DNA from: Parvularcula sp. BBD 1991-13
GTDB lineage: Bacteria; Pseudomonadota; Alphaproteobacteria; Caulobacterales; Parvularculaceae
NCBI GenBank assembly: GCA_001657385.1
Contig: LYSZ01000016.1
Location: 1-33,388 of the forward strand
DNA: 33,388 nt
Direction: 5' to 3'
This document shows positions 10,012-20,926 of the stretch, piece after piece. The position numbers and the translations under genes were made by a program. Within the stretch, counting starts at the first letter, position 1; each line of letters starts with the position of its first letter. A model generated the notes under the pieces. That model saw nothing but the letters and a program-made list of their open reading frames with translations, ran no database searches and was not told the DNA's origin.

Positions 10012-10040
10012 GATTCGCGATTCTTATCTGGATTCCAGAT
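10012..10040. promoter_or_regulatory. Three GANTC sites and a 15-bp palindrome before mucR
   Basis: GATTC occurs at 10012-10016, 10019-10023 and 10031-10035. The third is the exact centre of the perfect inverted repeat ATCTGGATTCCAGAT (10026-10040, 7-bp arms around one T). GANTC is the target of the cell-cycle methyltransferase CcrM in most alphaproteobacteria. The cluster ends 40 bp before the mucR ATG. With the promoter suggested above, it would sit in the 5' leader. Confidence 0.65.
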
Positions 10041-10079
10041 CGAACGCTTCGTCCGTCTTTTAATTAGGAGAGTACATTC

Positions 10080-10556
10080 ATGACAAGTAAAACTGGGTCA
10101 TCCGAACCCGTTGACACCATCCACCTGGCCAGCGACATCGTCGCGGCCTATGTGAGCAACAACGCCGTCAAATCCGAGCAACTGCCTGATCTCCTGCAAC
10201 AGGTATACGCGGCGGTTTCCGGCCTCGCCGCCGGCGATCCGGTCTATGGCGGCAATCGCGAGCCGGCGGTGCCGATCAACAAATCCGTCACGCCCGATTT
10301 CGTGATCTGCCTTGAAGACGGCAAGAAACTGAAAATGCTCAAGCGGTACCTGCGGACGCATTATGATATGTCCCCGGAGGAATATCGCCGCAAATGGGGC
10401 CTGCCCGCGGACTACCCGATGGTCGCTCCAAACTACGCAAAGCGCCGCTCGCAATTCGCCAAGGAGATCGGTCTCGGCACCGCGGCCACGAAAAAGCGTG
10501 CGCCGGTCAAAAAAAAACGGGCGCCCGCGCGTAAGAAACGCACAAAAGCCGCGTAA
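10080..10556 (+). CDS. mucR: MucR/Ros-family regulator with altered zinc finger and basic tail
   Basis: Members of this family are global regulators and H-NS-like nucleoid proteins of alphaproteobacteria. The 158-residue protein has the conserved N-terminal oligomerisation region (about 12-55, HLASDIVAAYVSNN), the linker VPINKSVTPDF and the DNA-binding domain (about 72-130, with KLKMLKRYLRTHY and KWGLPADYPMVAPNYA). Aligned by eye with Ros, Cys77 and His94 remain, but the other ligand positions are Asp80, Tyr90 and Tyr95, so classical Cys2His2 zinc binding looks unlikely. Zinc-independent members of this family have been described in Mesorhizobium. Residues 138-158 are a tail with 12 Lys/Arg in 21. 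AGGAG (10066-10070) supports this ATG. Confidence 0.92.
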   Translation: MTSKTGSSEPVDTIHLASDIVAAYVSNNAVKSEQLPDLLQQVYAAVSGLAAGDPVYGGNREPAVPINKSVTPDFVICLEDGKKLKMLKRYLRTHYDMSPEEYRRKWGLPADYPMVAPNYAKRRSQFAKEIGLGTAATKKRAPVKKKRAPARKKRTKAA

Positions 10557-10578
10557 CAAAGCCGCGTAACATAGGGCA

Positions 10579-10633
10579 AACTATCGTTAAGCGGGCTCGC
10601 CGCTAGGGGACGGCGTCACCCGCTTCGATAGTT
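10579..10633. terminator. Three-tier hairpin after mucR
   Basis: Nested arms AACTATCG/CGATAGTT (10579-10586 with 10626-10633), AAGCGGG/CCCGCTT (10589-10595 with 10619-10625) and CGCCG/CGGCG (10598-10602 with 10611-10615) make a long, nearly continuous stem interrupted only by a TT bulge and a short internal loop. It starts 22 nt after the mucR stop. There is no T run, so it may end or stabilise the mRNA without being a classic intrinsic terminator. Confidence 0.55.
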
Positions 10634-11618
10634 GCGCCCTGCGCTCGCATTACGCGCCCTGCGCTCACACATTGCGCGCCCACAGAGTCGGCCCTCAGAG
10701 CGGGCTCCCAGAGCAAGCCTCTGGACTTTGCTTCCCCCAGCTTGCGCGCGCCGCCGAGTTTGCGCCGGCCTGGCGCGGTTTTGCGGCGACGGGACATTGC
10801 TGGATACTCGCGGCCAGGGAACTGGCGAACGTAATTTTGGCGGGCGGCATACTGGCGAATACCAGCCGCGAGAGAAACCAGCGAAACAAACCTTTGGCGG
10901 AAACCTAGGCGGAAACCCGCAAGAGAGGCGGGCGAAAACGGCCCCGCTTCCATCAGGGGTCGAACTTTTCGCCAAAGACCTTGGTTAACGCGTCGGGGAA
11001 AGGCGAGAACAGCCGGAAGACCTGACGAACAGGCGCTTATCGGTCGCCCCCGTGCGATCGGATCGTATTGTTCCGAAGGCCCCGCCCTTGCACGGACCAT
11101 CGCCTCAAGGGCCGAGCCGTCAGGGGTGAATCAGTCGGGCCAGGATCGACTAAGACAGCCTCAATCAAAACAGAACCAGCCAGGCAGGTACCGGTTAGGC
11201 CGGAACCGGTCAGGATGCGAACGGTTCACGGCGAACGGCGTTCCCGATACGGCGTTTCTCACAACCGGCAGCTTCTCACAACCGGCATATGTCGCACACG
11301 ACCCACGCGCGATGCGAATCGGCGCGACCCTGGCGCCGCCCCGCGCGAGCGCCGGAGTTCGTTCCTGCTTGCCGCGCCCCCATTGATGTCCATGGTCACA
11401 GCGGCGGCCGGCGCCGGCAAGAGAGTCGTAGTCACAATATGGTGTGAAACATAGTATTGAACAGAATCAATAATAGTATCGTTCGCGACAATACTGGCGG
11501 TCCAAACCCGCCGGTTTCCGCCCGGCTCTTTTTTCGCGCCCGCCTGACGCACGGCGCTCGCATCGAAGCGCGCCCGGAAGATGGGGCGTCGCGGCGGGAT
11601 TGACGCGTGAAGGAATGG
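10634..11618. other. About 1 kb with no recognisable gene
   Basis: Open frames here have no family resemblance and no good ribosome-binding site. The stretch contains many short, imperfect direct repeats: two GCGCCCTGCGCTC units (about 10634 and 10654), two GGCGGAAACC units near 10896-10920, and TTCTCACAACCGGCA at 11256-11270 and 11273-11287. There is also a 7-bp inverted repeat ACCGGTT/AACCGGT (11190-11210). An AT-rich patch at about 11435-11500 contains AGTATTG...CAATACT. It could hold an untranslated RNA or a decayed gene; I cannot tell. Confidence 0.5.
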
Positions 11619-11643
11619 AAAAAGCGCCGAAGACGACCGGTGC
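11619..11643 (-). terminator. Candidate intrinsic terminator of the marR gene
   Basis: On the minus strand, 8 nt after the stop, GCACCG (11638-11643) can pair with CGGCGC (11624-11629) with one A-C mismatch across an 8-nt loop. Five T follow (11619-11623). The stem is short, so this is tentative. Confidence 0.4.
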
Positions 11644-11650
11644 GGAAACC

Positions 11651-12181
11651 TTAGAGGCGGAAGCGGATCTGGTCGGCCCAGAACCGCTCCAGCCGCGTCA
11701 ACGCCTTGTTGGTGTCCTCGATGAGCGAGAGGTTGACGCCGCCGACCTGTTCCACCGAAGAAAGCTGGCGCTGGAACAACCCGCCCAGTTGATCGCGCAC
11801 TTCAAGGCCCGACTGGGTCAGCGACACGCGCTTGGAACGGCGGTCCGTGGACGAGCGCTCGTCTCGGATATAGCCTTTTTCCACCAGTTGTTTGAGATTG
11901 TAGGAGACGTTCGAACCGAGATAATGGCCGCGCGAGCGCAGCTCGCCGGGCGTCAGCTCCGCATCGCCGATATTATAGAGCAGGAGCGCCTGCACGGAAT
12001 TGATGTCGGTCTGGCCGATCCGCTCCAGTTCGTCTTTGATGACGTCGAGAAGCTGGCGATGCAGCCGTTCAACGAGGTGCAGCAGTTGCAGATAACCGGA
12101 TTCCAATGCGTCCGGGTCCGCGCCCGCATTCGGTTCGCCTTGCCCAATAACCTGAGATTGAACCGCCCCGTTCACCGCCAT
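11651..12181 (-). CDS. MarR-family transcriptional regulator (LdtR-like)
   Basis: A 176-residue winged-helix regulator. The recognition-helix region is TPGELRSRGHYLGSNVSYNL and the wing is RDERSSTDRRSKRVSLT; flanking helices (about 30-60 and 130-165) would form the dimer interface. The long form of the wing-helix and the neighbourhood of hemB resemble the LdtR group of Rhizobiales, but I assign this only loosely. The start is the ATG at 12181 with AGTAGGA just before it. An in-frame TTG at 12211 lies inside a palindrome and is unlikely to be used. The divergent palindromic operators suggest autoregulation and possible control of hemB. Confidence 0.88.
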   Translation of the reverse strand: MAVNGAVQSQVIGQGEPNAGADPDALESGYLQLLHLVERLHRQLLDVIKDELERIGQTDINSVQALLLYNIGDAELTPGELRSRGHYLGSNVSYNLKQLVEKGYIRDERSSTDRRSKRVSLTQSGLEVRDQLGGLFQRQLSSVEQVGGVNLSLIEDTNKALTRLERFWADQIRFRL

Positions 12182-12200
12182 TTTCCTACTCTCTTTACTT

Positions 12201-12216
12201 CCGTTTTGCAAAACGG
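12201..12216. promoter_or_regulatory. Perfect 16-bp palindrome next to marR
   Basis: CCGTTTTGCAAAACGG is completely self-complementary and lies 20 bp upstream of the chosen marR start. Its position and symmetry fit a binding site for a dimeric regulator, most simply MarR itself repressing its own gene. Confidence 0.6.
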
Positions 12217-12256
12217 TAGCGGCAAGGTCTAAAGGCGCCGTTAAGCCCTGCTCTTC

Positions 12257-12272
12257 AATTTGAAATCAAATT
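12257..12272. promoter_or_regulatory. Second 16-bp inverted repeat between marR and hemB
   Basis: AATTTGA-AA-TCAAATT has perfect 7-bp arms and sits between the divergent genes, 52 bp before the hemB ATG. It differs in sequence from the palindrome at 12201. AT-rich TTGA...TCAA repeats are common targets of MarR-type dimers. It does not match the FNR/FixK pattern TTGAT-N4-ATCAA. Confidence 0.55.
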
Positions 12273-12323
12273 CTAGGCGGTGCAGTAATAGTCCGGTACG
12301 AACAGGCGATTCCTCAAATAACC

Positions 12324-13325
12324 ATGAAAAATCATCCCCTTTCCCGCTTTCCCGCCATGCGCATGCGCCGCCTGCGCCGCACCGACTGGTCGCGCCGGCT
12401 GATCCGCGAAACCGTTCTCTCGCCCGACGACCTGATCTGGGCGCTGATCCTGAAAGACGGCGACGGCGTGCGCGAGCCCGTGGAAGCGATGCCCGGCGTG
12501 TGCCGGCTGTCGCCGGACGAGGCGCTGAAAGCGGCGCAGGAGGCGAAGGCCCTCGGCCTGCCGGCGCTGGCGCTGTTTCCCCATACCGACGCCGAGGGGC
12601 GCACGCCCGAGGGCGACGCCGCCCTCGACCCGGACAACCTGATGTGCCGGACCGCCCGCGCGATCAAGGACGCCGTACCGGAGATCGGCCTGATGGCCGA
12701 CGTCGCCCTCGACCCCTACACCGACCACGGTCACGACGGGCTGGTCCGCGAGGGCGAGATCGTTAACGATGAAACCGTCGACGTCCTCGTGCGCCAGTCC
12801 GTGAACCAGGCCCGCGCCGGTTTCGACATCATCGCCCCGTCCGACATGATGGACGGGCGCGTCGGCGCGATTCGCGCAGGGCTTGACGCGGAAGGCTTCG
12901 ACCATGTTCAGATCATGGCCTACGCCGCCAAATACGCGTCGGCCTTTTACGGCCCCTATCGCGAGGCGATCGGCGCGGCGGGCGTGCTGAAGGGCGACAA
13001 ACGCACCTATCAGATGGACCCGTCGAACGCGGAGGAGGCGTTGCGCGAGGTCGCCCTCGACCTTGCCGAAGGCGCCGACAGCGTCATGGTCAAGCCGGGC
13101 ATGGCCTATCTCGACATCGTGCGGCGGGTCAAAGACGCGTTCGGCGCGCCCACCTTCGCGTTTCAGGTGTCCGGGGAATACGCCATGATCAAGGCCGCCG
13201 CCGCGAACGGCTGGATCGACGGCGAAAGGGCGATGATGGAATCCCTCCTCGCCTTCAAGCGCGCCGGGGCCGACGGCGTCATCACCTATTTCGCGCCGGA
13301 CGCGGCGCGCCGGCTCGGCGCATAA
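12324..13325 (+). CDS. hemB: Delta-aminolevulinic acid dehydratase (porphobilinogen synthase)
   Basis: Condenses two 5-aminolevulinate molecules into porphobilinogen, the second common step of haem synthesis. Of 333 residues, the two active-site lysines are Lys203 (YAAKYASAFYG) and Lys257 (MVKPGMAYLD). The metal region reads DVALDPYTDHGHDG (126-139): the zinc-binding cysteines of the animal and yeast enzymes are replaced by Ala/Asp, as in magnesium-type or zinc-free alphaproteobacterial enzymes. The N-terminal RMRRLRRTDWSRRL block is typical. No clear ribosome-binding site precedes the ATG at 12324; ATGs at 12357 or 12363 are alternatives that would trim the N-terminus. Confidence 0.96.
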   Translation: MKNHPLSRFPAMRMRRLRRTDWSRRLIRETVLSPDDLIWALILKDGDGVREPVEAMPGVCRLSPDEALKAAQEAKALGLPALALFPHTDAEGRTPEGDAALDPDNLMCRTARAIKDAVPEIGLMADVALDPYTDHGHDGLVREGEIVNDETVDVLVRQSVNQARAGFDIIAPSDMMDGRVGAIRAGLDAEGFDHVQIMAYAAKYASAFYGPYREAIGAAGVLKGDKRTYQMDPSNAEEALREVALDLAEGADSVMVKPGMAYLDIVRRVKDAFGAPTFAFQVSGEYAMIKAAAANGWIDGERAMMESLLAFKRAGADGVITYFAPDAARRLGA

Positions 13326-13328
13326 ACC

Positions 13329-13374
13329 GCCGCCCCGCCCCTCACCGAGGCCCGGAGGCCGTTCGCGGGGCGGC
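13329..13374. terminator. Hairpin filling the gap between convergent genes
   Basis: Perfect 10-bp arms GCCGCCCCGC (13329-13338) and GCGGGGCGGC (13365-13374) occupy nearly all of the 51 bp between the hemB stop and the stop of the opposing membrane-protein gene. There is no T tract. Its symmetry would allow it to act in both directions. Confidence 0.5.
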
Positions 13375-13376
13375 TC

Positions 13377-14081
13377 TCAGCCGCCGCCATAGCCGCGCGC
13401 CGGGCGCAGGCGCTTGCGCAGGAGAGCGTAAACGCCGAGGAACCCGGCCGCGCACAAGGTCTTGATGGCGACGTCGCCGATCATCCAGCTCAGCCAGGGC
13501 GCGCCCGAGCCCGCGTAAACGCCGGGAAAATAGATGACCGCATAGGACAGGGCCGCCGCCAGGCCGCCATAGAGCGGCGCGCGCCACCAGCGCCCGCCGC
13601 CGCGGGTTACGTCATAGATGTTGACGGCCATGTATTGCGCCGCCATGGCCGCGGCAACGAACGCGACCGTGAACCGCACCCCCGGCAGGTCCGCATCACC
13701 GAGCGCCGGCGCGAGATAGGACAGCTCGGCGAGCACGGCGATCGCGGCGAGGCCCCAGGCGGCGGTGACCACGCGCGAGGCTTCCTCGCCGCCGACGCGG
13801 CGCGCGAACAGCATTACCAGGAAGGGCGCCAAGCCCATGACGAAGGCGCCGTTGGTCAGCCAGTTGGACGGCCGCACGGCGACGGCGGCGCCGAAAAACC
13901 GGTCGAAGGCGCGCATCGGAATGTCCAGCGTGAGGATGGCGGCGAGCAGGAGCGGCGTCAGCAGCAGCGCCATGAGGCCGAGCCGCCCGAGAGCGGCGGC
14001 GGCGTCCGCCGACTGGCGGGCGAGCCGCTGAAGCGGCGTTTCCTTGGGCTGCCGTTTCTCAACGGCGCGCATTGCTTCCAT
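13377..14081 (-). CDS. VUT/YhhQ-type integral membrane protein (putative queuosine precursor transporter)
   Basis: A 234-residue hydrophobic protein with about six membrane segments after a basic cytoplasmic N-terminus. It resembles E. coli YhhQ by eye: a loop ending NGAFVMGLAPFLV...RVGGEEASRVV, then the helix with IYDVTRGGGRWWRAP, and a last segment with MIGDVAIKTL and a Lys/Arg-rich C-terminus. YhhQ imports precursors of the modified nucleoside queuosine; members of the wider family were earlier called vitamin uptake transporters. The ATG at 14081 has GGGAGA before it. The gene follows rpmB by 37 bp on the same strand. Confidence 0.6.
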   Translation of the reverse strand: MEAMRAVEKRQPKETPLQRLARQSADAAAALGRLGLMALLLTPLLLAAILTLDIPMRAFDRFFGAAVAVRPSNWLTNGAFVMGLAPFLVMLFARRVGGEEASRVVTAAWGLAAIAVLAELSYLAPALGDADLPGVRFTVAFVAAAMAAQYMAVNIYDVTRGGGRWWRAPLYGGLAAALSYAVIYFPGVYAGSGAPWLSWMIGDVAIKTLCAAGFLGVYALLRKRLRPARGYGGG

Positions 14082-14118
14082 CGGTCTCCCGTCCTGTTCC
14101 GGGCGGGCTGGCGCGTCT

Positions 14119-14397
14119 TTAAGAAGCTTTGGCCAGTTTGCGCTTCACTTTCAAGGCCCCCGGCGAGAGTTGGCCGTCATCGGCCTTGGCCAGGAAAGCG
14201 TCGAGGCCGCCCATATGATCGACCGAGCGCAGCGTCGACGCGGCGATCCGGAACTTGAAGCCCTGCCCCAACTTGTCGGAATGCAGGGTCACGTTGCAGA
14301 GATTGGGCAGAAACCGCCGCTTGGTCTTGTTGTTGGCATGGGATACGTTGTGCCCGGTGATCGGACCGGTCCCGGTGAGTTCGCAGCGGCGCGCCAT
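14119..14397 (-). CDS. rpmB: 50S ribosomal protein L28
   Basis: A 92-residue basic ribosomal protein. It opens with the family signature [20 protein letters not shown] and [12 protein letters not shown]; the middle [14 protein letters not shown] and the end [14 protein letters not shown] are typical of alphaproteobacterial L28. It does not have the CXXC zinc pair of some homologues. Transcription probably starts about 75 nt upstream at the promoter described separately, and may continue into the YhhQ-like gene. Confidence 0.97.
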   Translation of the reverse strand: MARRCELTGTGPITGHNVSHANNKTKRRFLPNLCNVTLHSDKLGQGFKFRIAASTLRSVDHMGGLDAFLAKADDGQLSPGALKVKRKLAKAS

Positions 14398-14471
14398 GGT
14401 TTTTGCCTCGGTAAAATGCAGCGCCGCCGCCTGATTGGGGCGCGATCGCCGCGGTGAAACCTTGAAACGAA

Positions 14472-14507
14472 GGCGGGTTGTTTACCCGCCCCGGCGCGTC
14501 AGGTCAA
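14472..14507 (-). promoter_or_regulatory. rpmB promoter overlapping a hairpin
   Basis: On the minus strand TTGACC (14502-14507) is followed after 17 bp by TAAACA (14479-14484). The -10 is the loop of a perfect inverted repeat GGCGGGT-AAACA-ACCCGCC (14472-14490). Whether the repeat matters as DNA (a binding site) or is only chance is unknown. Confidence 0.5.
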
Positions 14508-14519
14508 GCCGACGCGGAC

Positions 14520-14548
14520 TTGCCAGAAAAGCAAAGCAATAATAACAA
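14520..14548 (+). promoter_or_regulatory. Possible promoter of the hybrid kinase
   Basis: TTGCCA (14520-14525), 17 bp, TAACAA (14543-14548), in an AT-rich patch between divergent rpmB and the kinase gene. The -10 is a weak match. Confidence 0.3.
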
Positions 14549-14593
14549 TTTACCTTCTTAGTTTCCGTAACGCCGGAAGGTCTGGATACCGAT

Positions 14594-16507
14594 ATGGCGC
14601 CGCGTCTTGCTGCTTTTCTCTGGCCGCCCGTGGTTGACGGCGACTATCTCGACGCCGCACGGCGGCGCTGTCTGATCGTCATGTGCATGGCGGCGGCGGT
14701 GGTGGGCGTGGTCTCGGGATCGCGCAACCTCGAAGCCTCGTTCGCGGCTTATCCGGTCCAGACCGTCATCGGGCTCGGCTTCCCCCTCGTCTTCCTCTTG
14801 TGTCCGGTGCTGATCGCCGTCACCGACAATCTGCGCGCGGTGGCGTATTTCTTTCTCGGCGCAACCTATCTCGCCATGCTCTCGGTGGCGCTGATCGCCG
14901 GGGGCATGTTCTCGCGCGCGCCGATGTTCATGCTGCCCGCGGCGATGATGGCGACGCTGTTCCTCGGCTGGCGACACGGCCTCGCGGCGGGGCTGATCGT
15001 GCTCCTGACCTATGCCGGGCTGCATCGTCTGCACCCGACGCTTTCGCCCAGCGTCTACGAGGATCTTCTCTCGGTCGAGCTGTTGTCATGGTGGCTCTGC
15101 TTCGGGCTGTCGCTTACCCTCGTCGTCCTGATCGGCAGCGCGGCGATCTTCCAGCGCGAGATGGAGCGCGCGGCGGTCAAGCTCAGCGAGGCCCTGGACG
15201 CGGCCAAGACCGCCAATCAGGCCAAGACGGATTTCCTCGCCAATATGAGCCACGAAATCCGCACCCCCATGAACGGCATCATCGGCATGTCGCAATTGCT
15301 GCGGGAGACCGACCTCGACGCCAGGCAGAAAGTCTACGCCGAAACGATCTCGGCCTCCGGCGAGGCGCTGTTGTCGGTGATCAACGACATTCTTGATCTT
15401 TCCAGGATCGAGGCCGGCCATGTGGACGTGCGCCCCGCGCCTTTCGACCTCGCCAGGCTCGCCCGGCAGATCGAGATGCTCTTCGCCCCGCAGGCGGAGA
15501 GCAAGGGGCTCGACTTCTCCCTCGCCCTCGCCGGCGGCGCCGCCGGCATGGTGATCGGCGATGAAAGCCGGATCCGGCAGATCCTGATCAACCTGGTGGG
15601 CAACGCGGTCAAATTTACGAGCGACGGCGCCGTCAGCATCCGCATCAACGCGGCGCGCAGCGAGGAGCGCGTCTATCTCGCCTTCATCGTGACCGACACC
15701 GGCGTCGGCATCCCGGAAGACAAGCTCGACATGATCTTTTCCAAATTCGCGCAGGTCGAGAGCGCCGCCAACAGACGGTTCGAGGGCAGCGGTCTCGGCC
15801 TTTCCATTTCCCAGCGCCTCGCCGAAGCCATGGGCGGCCATATCGCCGTGCGCTCGACCCTGGGCGAAGGGTCGACGTTCACCTTCAGGGTGGCGCTCCC
15901 GCTCGCCGGCGCCGGCGCCGGCGCGGAAAAAAGCGCGCCGCGCGAGGCCGCAGGCGACGCAAGCGACGGCGAACGCGACGGCGGTGTTCCACCGCGCGCC
16001 GACGGGCGTCCCGGCATTGCGCGATCAGAGCCCGGCGCCGAGACGCGCATCAGCGTGCTTGCGGCCGAGGATAACGAAGTAAACCGCCTCGTGCTCAAAA
16101 GCATGATCGATACGGAACGTTACGACGTGGCGTTCGCCCGCAACGGACGCGAGGCGGTGGAGCGGTTCACGGCCCATCCGGCGGCGCTGATCCTGATGGA
16201 CATCTCCATGCCGGATGTGGACGGGTACGAGGCGACGCGGCTGATCCGCGCCCATGAGCGCGAGCGCGGTCTTGTCCGCACTCCGATTATCTGCATGACC
16301 GCGCACGCCCTGGAGGGGCAGCGCGAAATCTGCCTCGAAAAGGACATGGACGACTATATCGCCAAGCCGATCAACAAGGAAAAGATCGCGGCCATGCTGG
16401 GCAAATGGGCGCCGCGCGCAGCGCCGGGGATCGACGCGGCGCTGAATGGCGGCGCGCGCCGGCCGCCGCGGGCGGCGCCGGACCCGCATGCGGACGCATC
16501 GTCCTGA
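14594..16507 (+). CDS. Membrane hybrid histidine kinase with receiver domain
   Basis: A 637-residue two-component sensor. The N-terminus (about 25-185) has around five or six membrane helices with short loops and no large periplasmic sensor domain. A short coiled linker leads to the HisKA domain with phospho-acceptor His220 ([12 protein letters not shown]), the HATPase domain with N-box NLVGNAVKF (near 333), DTGVGI and GSGLGLS, a disordered linker (about 440-475), and a receiver domain whose phospho-acceptor is Asp536 ([10 protein letters not shown]), with the conserved Lys in YIAKPI. It most likely passes phosphate to a separate phosphotransfer protein, but no such gene or output regulator is nearby. 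Confidence 0.92.
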   Translation: MAPRLAAFLWPPVVDGDYLDAARRRCLIVMCMAAAVVGVVSGSRNLEASFAAYPVQTVIGLGFPLVFLLCPVLIAVTDNLRAVAYFFLGATYLAMLSVALIAGGMFSRAPMFMLPAAMMATLFLGWRHGLAAGLIVLLTYAGLHRLHPTLSPSVYEDLLSVELLSWWLCFGLSLTLVVLIGSAAIFQREMERAAVKLSEALDAAKTANQAKTDFLANMSHEIRTPMNGIIGMSQLLRETDLDARQKVYAETISASGEALLSVINDILDLSRIEAGHVDVRPAPFDLARLARQIEMLFAPQAESKGLDFSLALAGGAAGMVIGDESRIRQILINLVGNAVKFTSDGAVSIRINAARSEERVYLAFIVTDTGVGIPEDKLDMIFSKFAQVESAANRRFEGSGLGLSISQRLAEAMGGHIAVRSTLGEGSTFTFRVALPLAGAGAGAEKSAPREAAGDASDGERDGGVPPRADGRPGIARSEPGAETRISVLAAEDNEVNRLVLKSMIDTERYDVAFARNGREAVERFTAHPAALILMDISMPDVDGYEATRLIRAHERERGLVRTPIICMTAHALEGQREICLEKDMDDYIAKPINKEKIAAMLGKWAPRAAPGIDAALNGGARRPPRAAPDPHADASS

Positions 16508-16586
16508 GCCCCATTCCCGCTTGTTCAAGCCCGTGTCGCAACAGCCCGTTTCCGGCGCTGCGGCGCGGCTCTCGCGCGGGCCGCGG

Positions 16587-16614
16587 TTGAGTCTGACCCG
16601 GCGCGGCCTATATT
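16587..16614 (+). promoter_or_regulatory. Promoter of the helicase operon
   Basis: TTGAGT (16587-16592), 16 bp, TATATT (16609-16614; 5 of 6 to consensus). The predicted start of transcription near 16621 lies after the upstream GTG at 16620, which supports the ATG at 16674 as the true start of the helicase. A GAGTC (GANTC type) overlaps the -35. Confidence 0.55.
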
Positions 16615-16673
16615 AATCGGTGCGGCGACTTGAAAAGCCCGCGTCCGCCCTTGCAACGCCCCGGGATTGTTTC

Positions 16674-19768
<3,095 letters not shown>

Positions 19769-19772
<4 letters not shown>

Positions 19773-20287
19773 CGCCGCCCCGCCCGGGCCAGGCTTGGGT
19801 CACGCCTCCAGTCCCGGCGCCGGGCGACGCCCCGGGGAGCGCCGCTCGCAGCGATGCGGGGAACGCGCCCGCCAGCGCGGACGAGGGCCAGCGCATCGAC
19901 CGCTGGCTCTGGTGCGCGCGCTTTTTCAAAACCCGCGCCCTCGCCGCGAAATTCGTCAGCGAAGGGCGCATCCGCCTCACCCGCTCACAGCGCGGCGGCG
20001 GCGCCTCGGCTCCGGTGCGGATCGTCAAGCCCAGCGCCCTTGTTCGCGCCGGCGACACCCTGGTGTTCACAAGGCGCGACAGGCTGCGCATTATCGAGGT
20101 GAGCGCCAGCGCGGTGCGGCGCGGACCGGCCGGCGAAGCCGCGACGCTCTACGCCGACCGGTCGCCGCCGCCCCCGCCGTCGCCGAAACGCGATGCGACG
20201 CCGGCGCCCTTCGCCCGCGAGGCCGGGTCCGGGCGCCCGACCAAGCGCGACCGGCGCTCTCTTGACGCCCTGCGCGGCGGCGAGTGA
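19769..20287 (+). CDS. S4-domain RNA-binding protein (HslR/Hsp15-like)
   Basis: A 172-residue protein with an S4 domain at about 41-105 (RIDRWLWCARFFKTRALAAK, then FVSEGRIRLT and LVRAGDTLVF), as in Hsp15, which binds stalled 50S-nascent chain complexes. Flanking parts are low-complexity: a Pro/Ala/Gly N-terminus of about 40 residues and a basic C-terminus. Its ATG overlaps the helicase stop (ATGA), so the two RNA-binding proteins are likely translated together. Confidence 0.88.
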
Positions 20288-20357
20288 CCATCGGTGGCCT
20301 CGCCGCGCCTCCCCCTGATTTCTTCTTCACCCCCGACAGATACGGAAAGCCTTGCGA

Positions 20358-20828
20358 ATGATCGAAAAACTCCTCTCCCGACTCGTCGGCGCCGCCGACG
20401 GCCCGGCCGCCCCCGGCGGTGGCGACGGCGACGCCGGCGATCTCCGCCAGGCGGTCGCCGCGCTTCTGGTCGAAGCCGCGCGCGCCGACAACAATTATGA
20501 GGACAGCGAAAAAAAGCTGATCGACGAGGCGCTTGCGCGCAAATTCTCGTTGTCGCCGGCGGAGGCCGGGGCGCTGCGCGAACGCGGCGAAACGGCGCAA
20601 GCCGCGGCGACGGACATCCAGCGCTTTACCCGTCACGCCAAGGAACTTGCCGCAGAGGAAAAAGTCGCGCTGCTTGAGCGCCTGTGGGAAATCGTCCTGT
20701 CCGACGGAGAGCGGGATCCGTTCGAGGACACGCTCATGCGCCGGATTTGCGGCCTCATCTATGTCGACGACCGCGTCAGCGGCGAAGCGCGCCAGCGCGT
20801 CGAGGCCAGACTGGCGAAGCGCGACTAG
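20358..20828 (+). CDS. TerB-like helical protein
   Basis: A 156-residue, all-helical acidic protein of the TerB-like (tellurite-resistance B / DUF533-like) fold. The recognisable block is AVAALLVEAARADNNYEDSEKK (quoted in part: LLVEAARADNNYEDSEKK) and the second repeat KVALLERLWEIVLSDGERDP with FEDTLMRRICGLIYVDD. These acidic helix-turn segments bind metal in TerB proper; the function here is unknown. There is no tellurite gene nearby, so the name reflects only the fold. I used the ATG at 20358; a TTG two codons earlier is possible. Confidence 0.82.
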   Translation: MIEKLLSRLVGAADGPAAPGGGDGDAGDLRQAVAALLVEAARADNNYEDSEKKLIDEALARKFSLSPAEAGALRERGETAQAAATDIQRFTRHAKELAAEEKVALLERLWEIVLSDGERDPFEDTLMRRICGLIYVDDRVSGEARQRVEARLAKRD

Positions 20829-20926
20829 GCGCAGGATAAGAATTTCTGACCACGAACCGGCTTGCTTCGGCGATATGAGCAGGTAAACAGAGGCGTTCAG
20901 GTTGAGGAACAAGGAGCGCGCGCGCC

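Noticed and set aside
10603-11100. Minus-strand frame of 165 codons after mucR
   Set aside because: No family resemblance, Arg/Gly/Ala-rich, no good ribosome-binding site, and it runs into the mucR hairpin.
11600-12232. Plus-strand frame of about 210 codons opposite marR
   Set aside because: Antisense to a well-supported MarR protein.
12257-12272. FNR/FixK box before hemB
   Set aside because: The repeat is TTGA-N2-TCAA; the FNR/FixK pattern needs TTGAT-N4-ATCAA.
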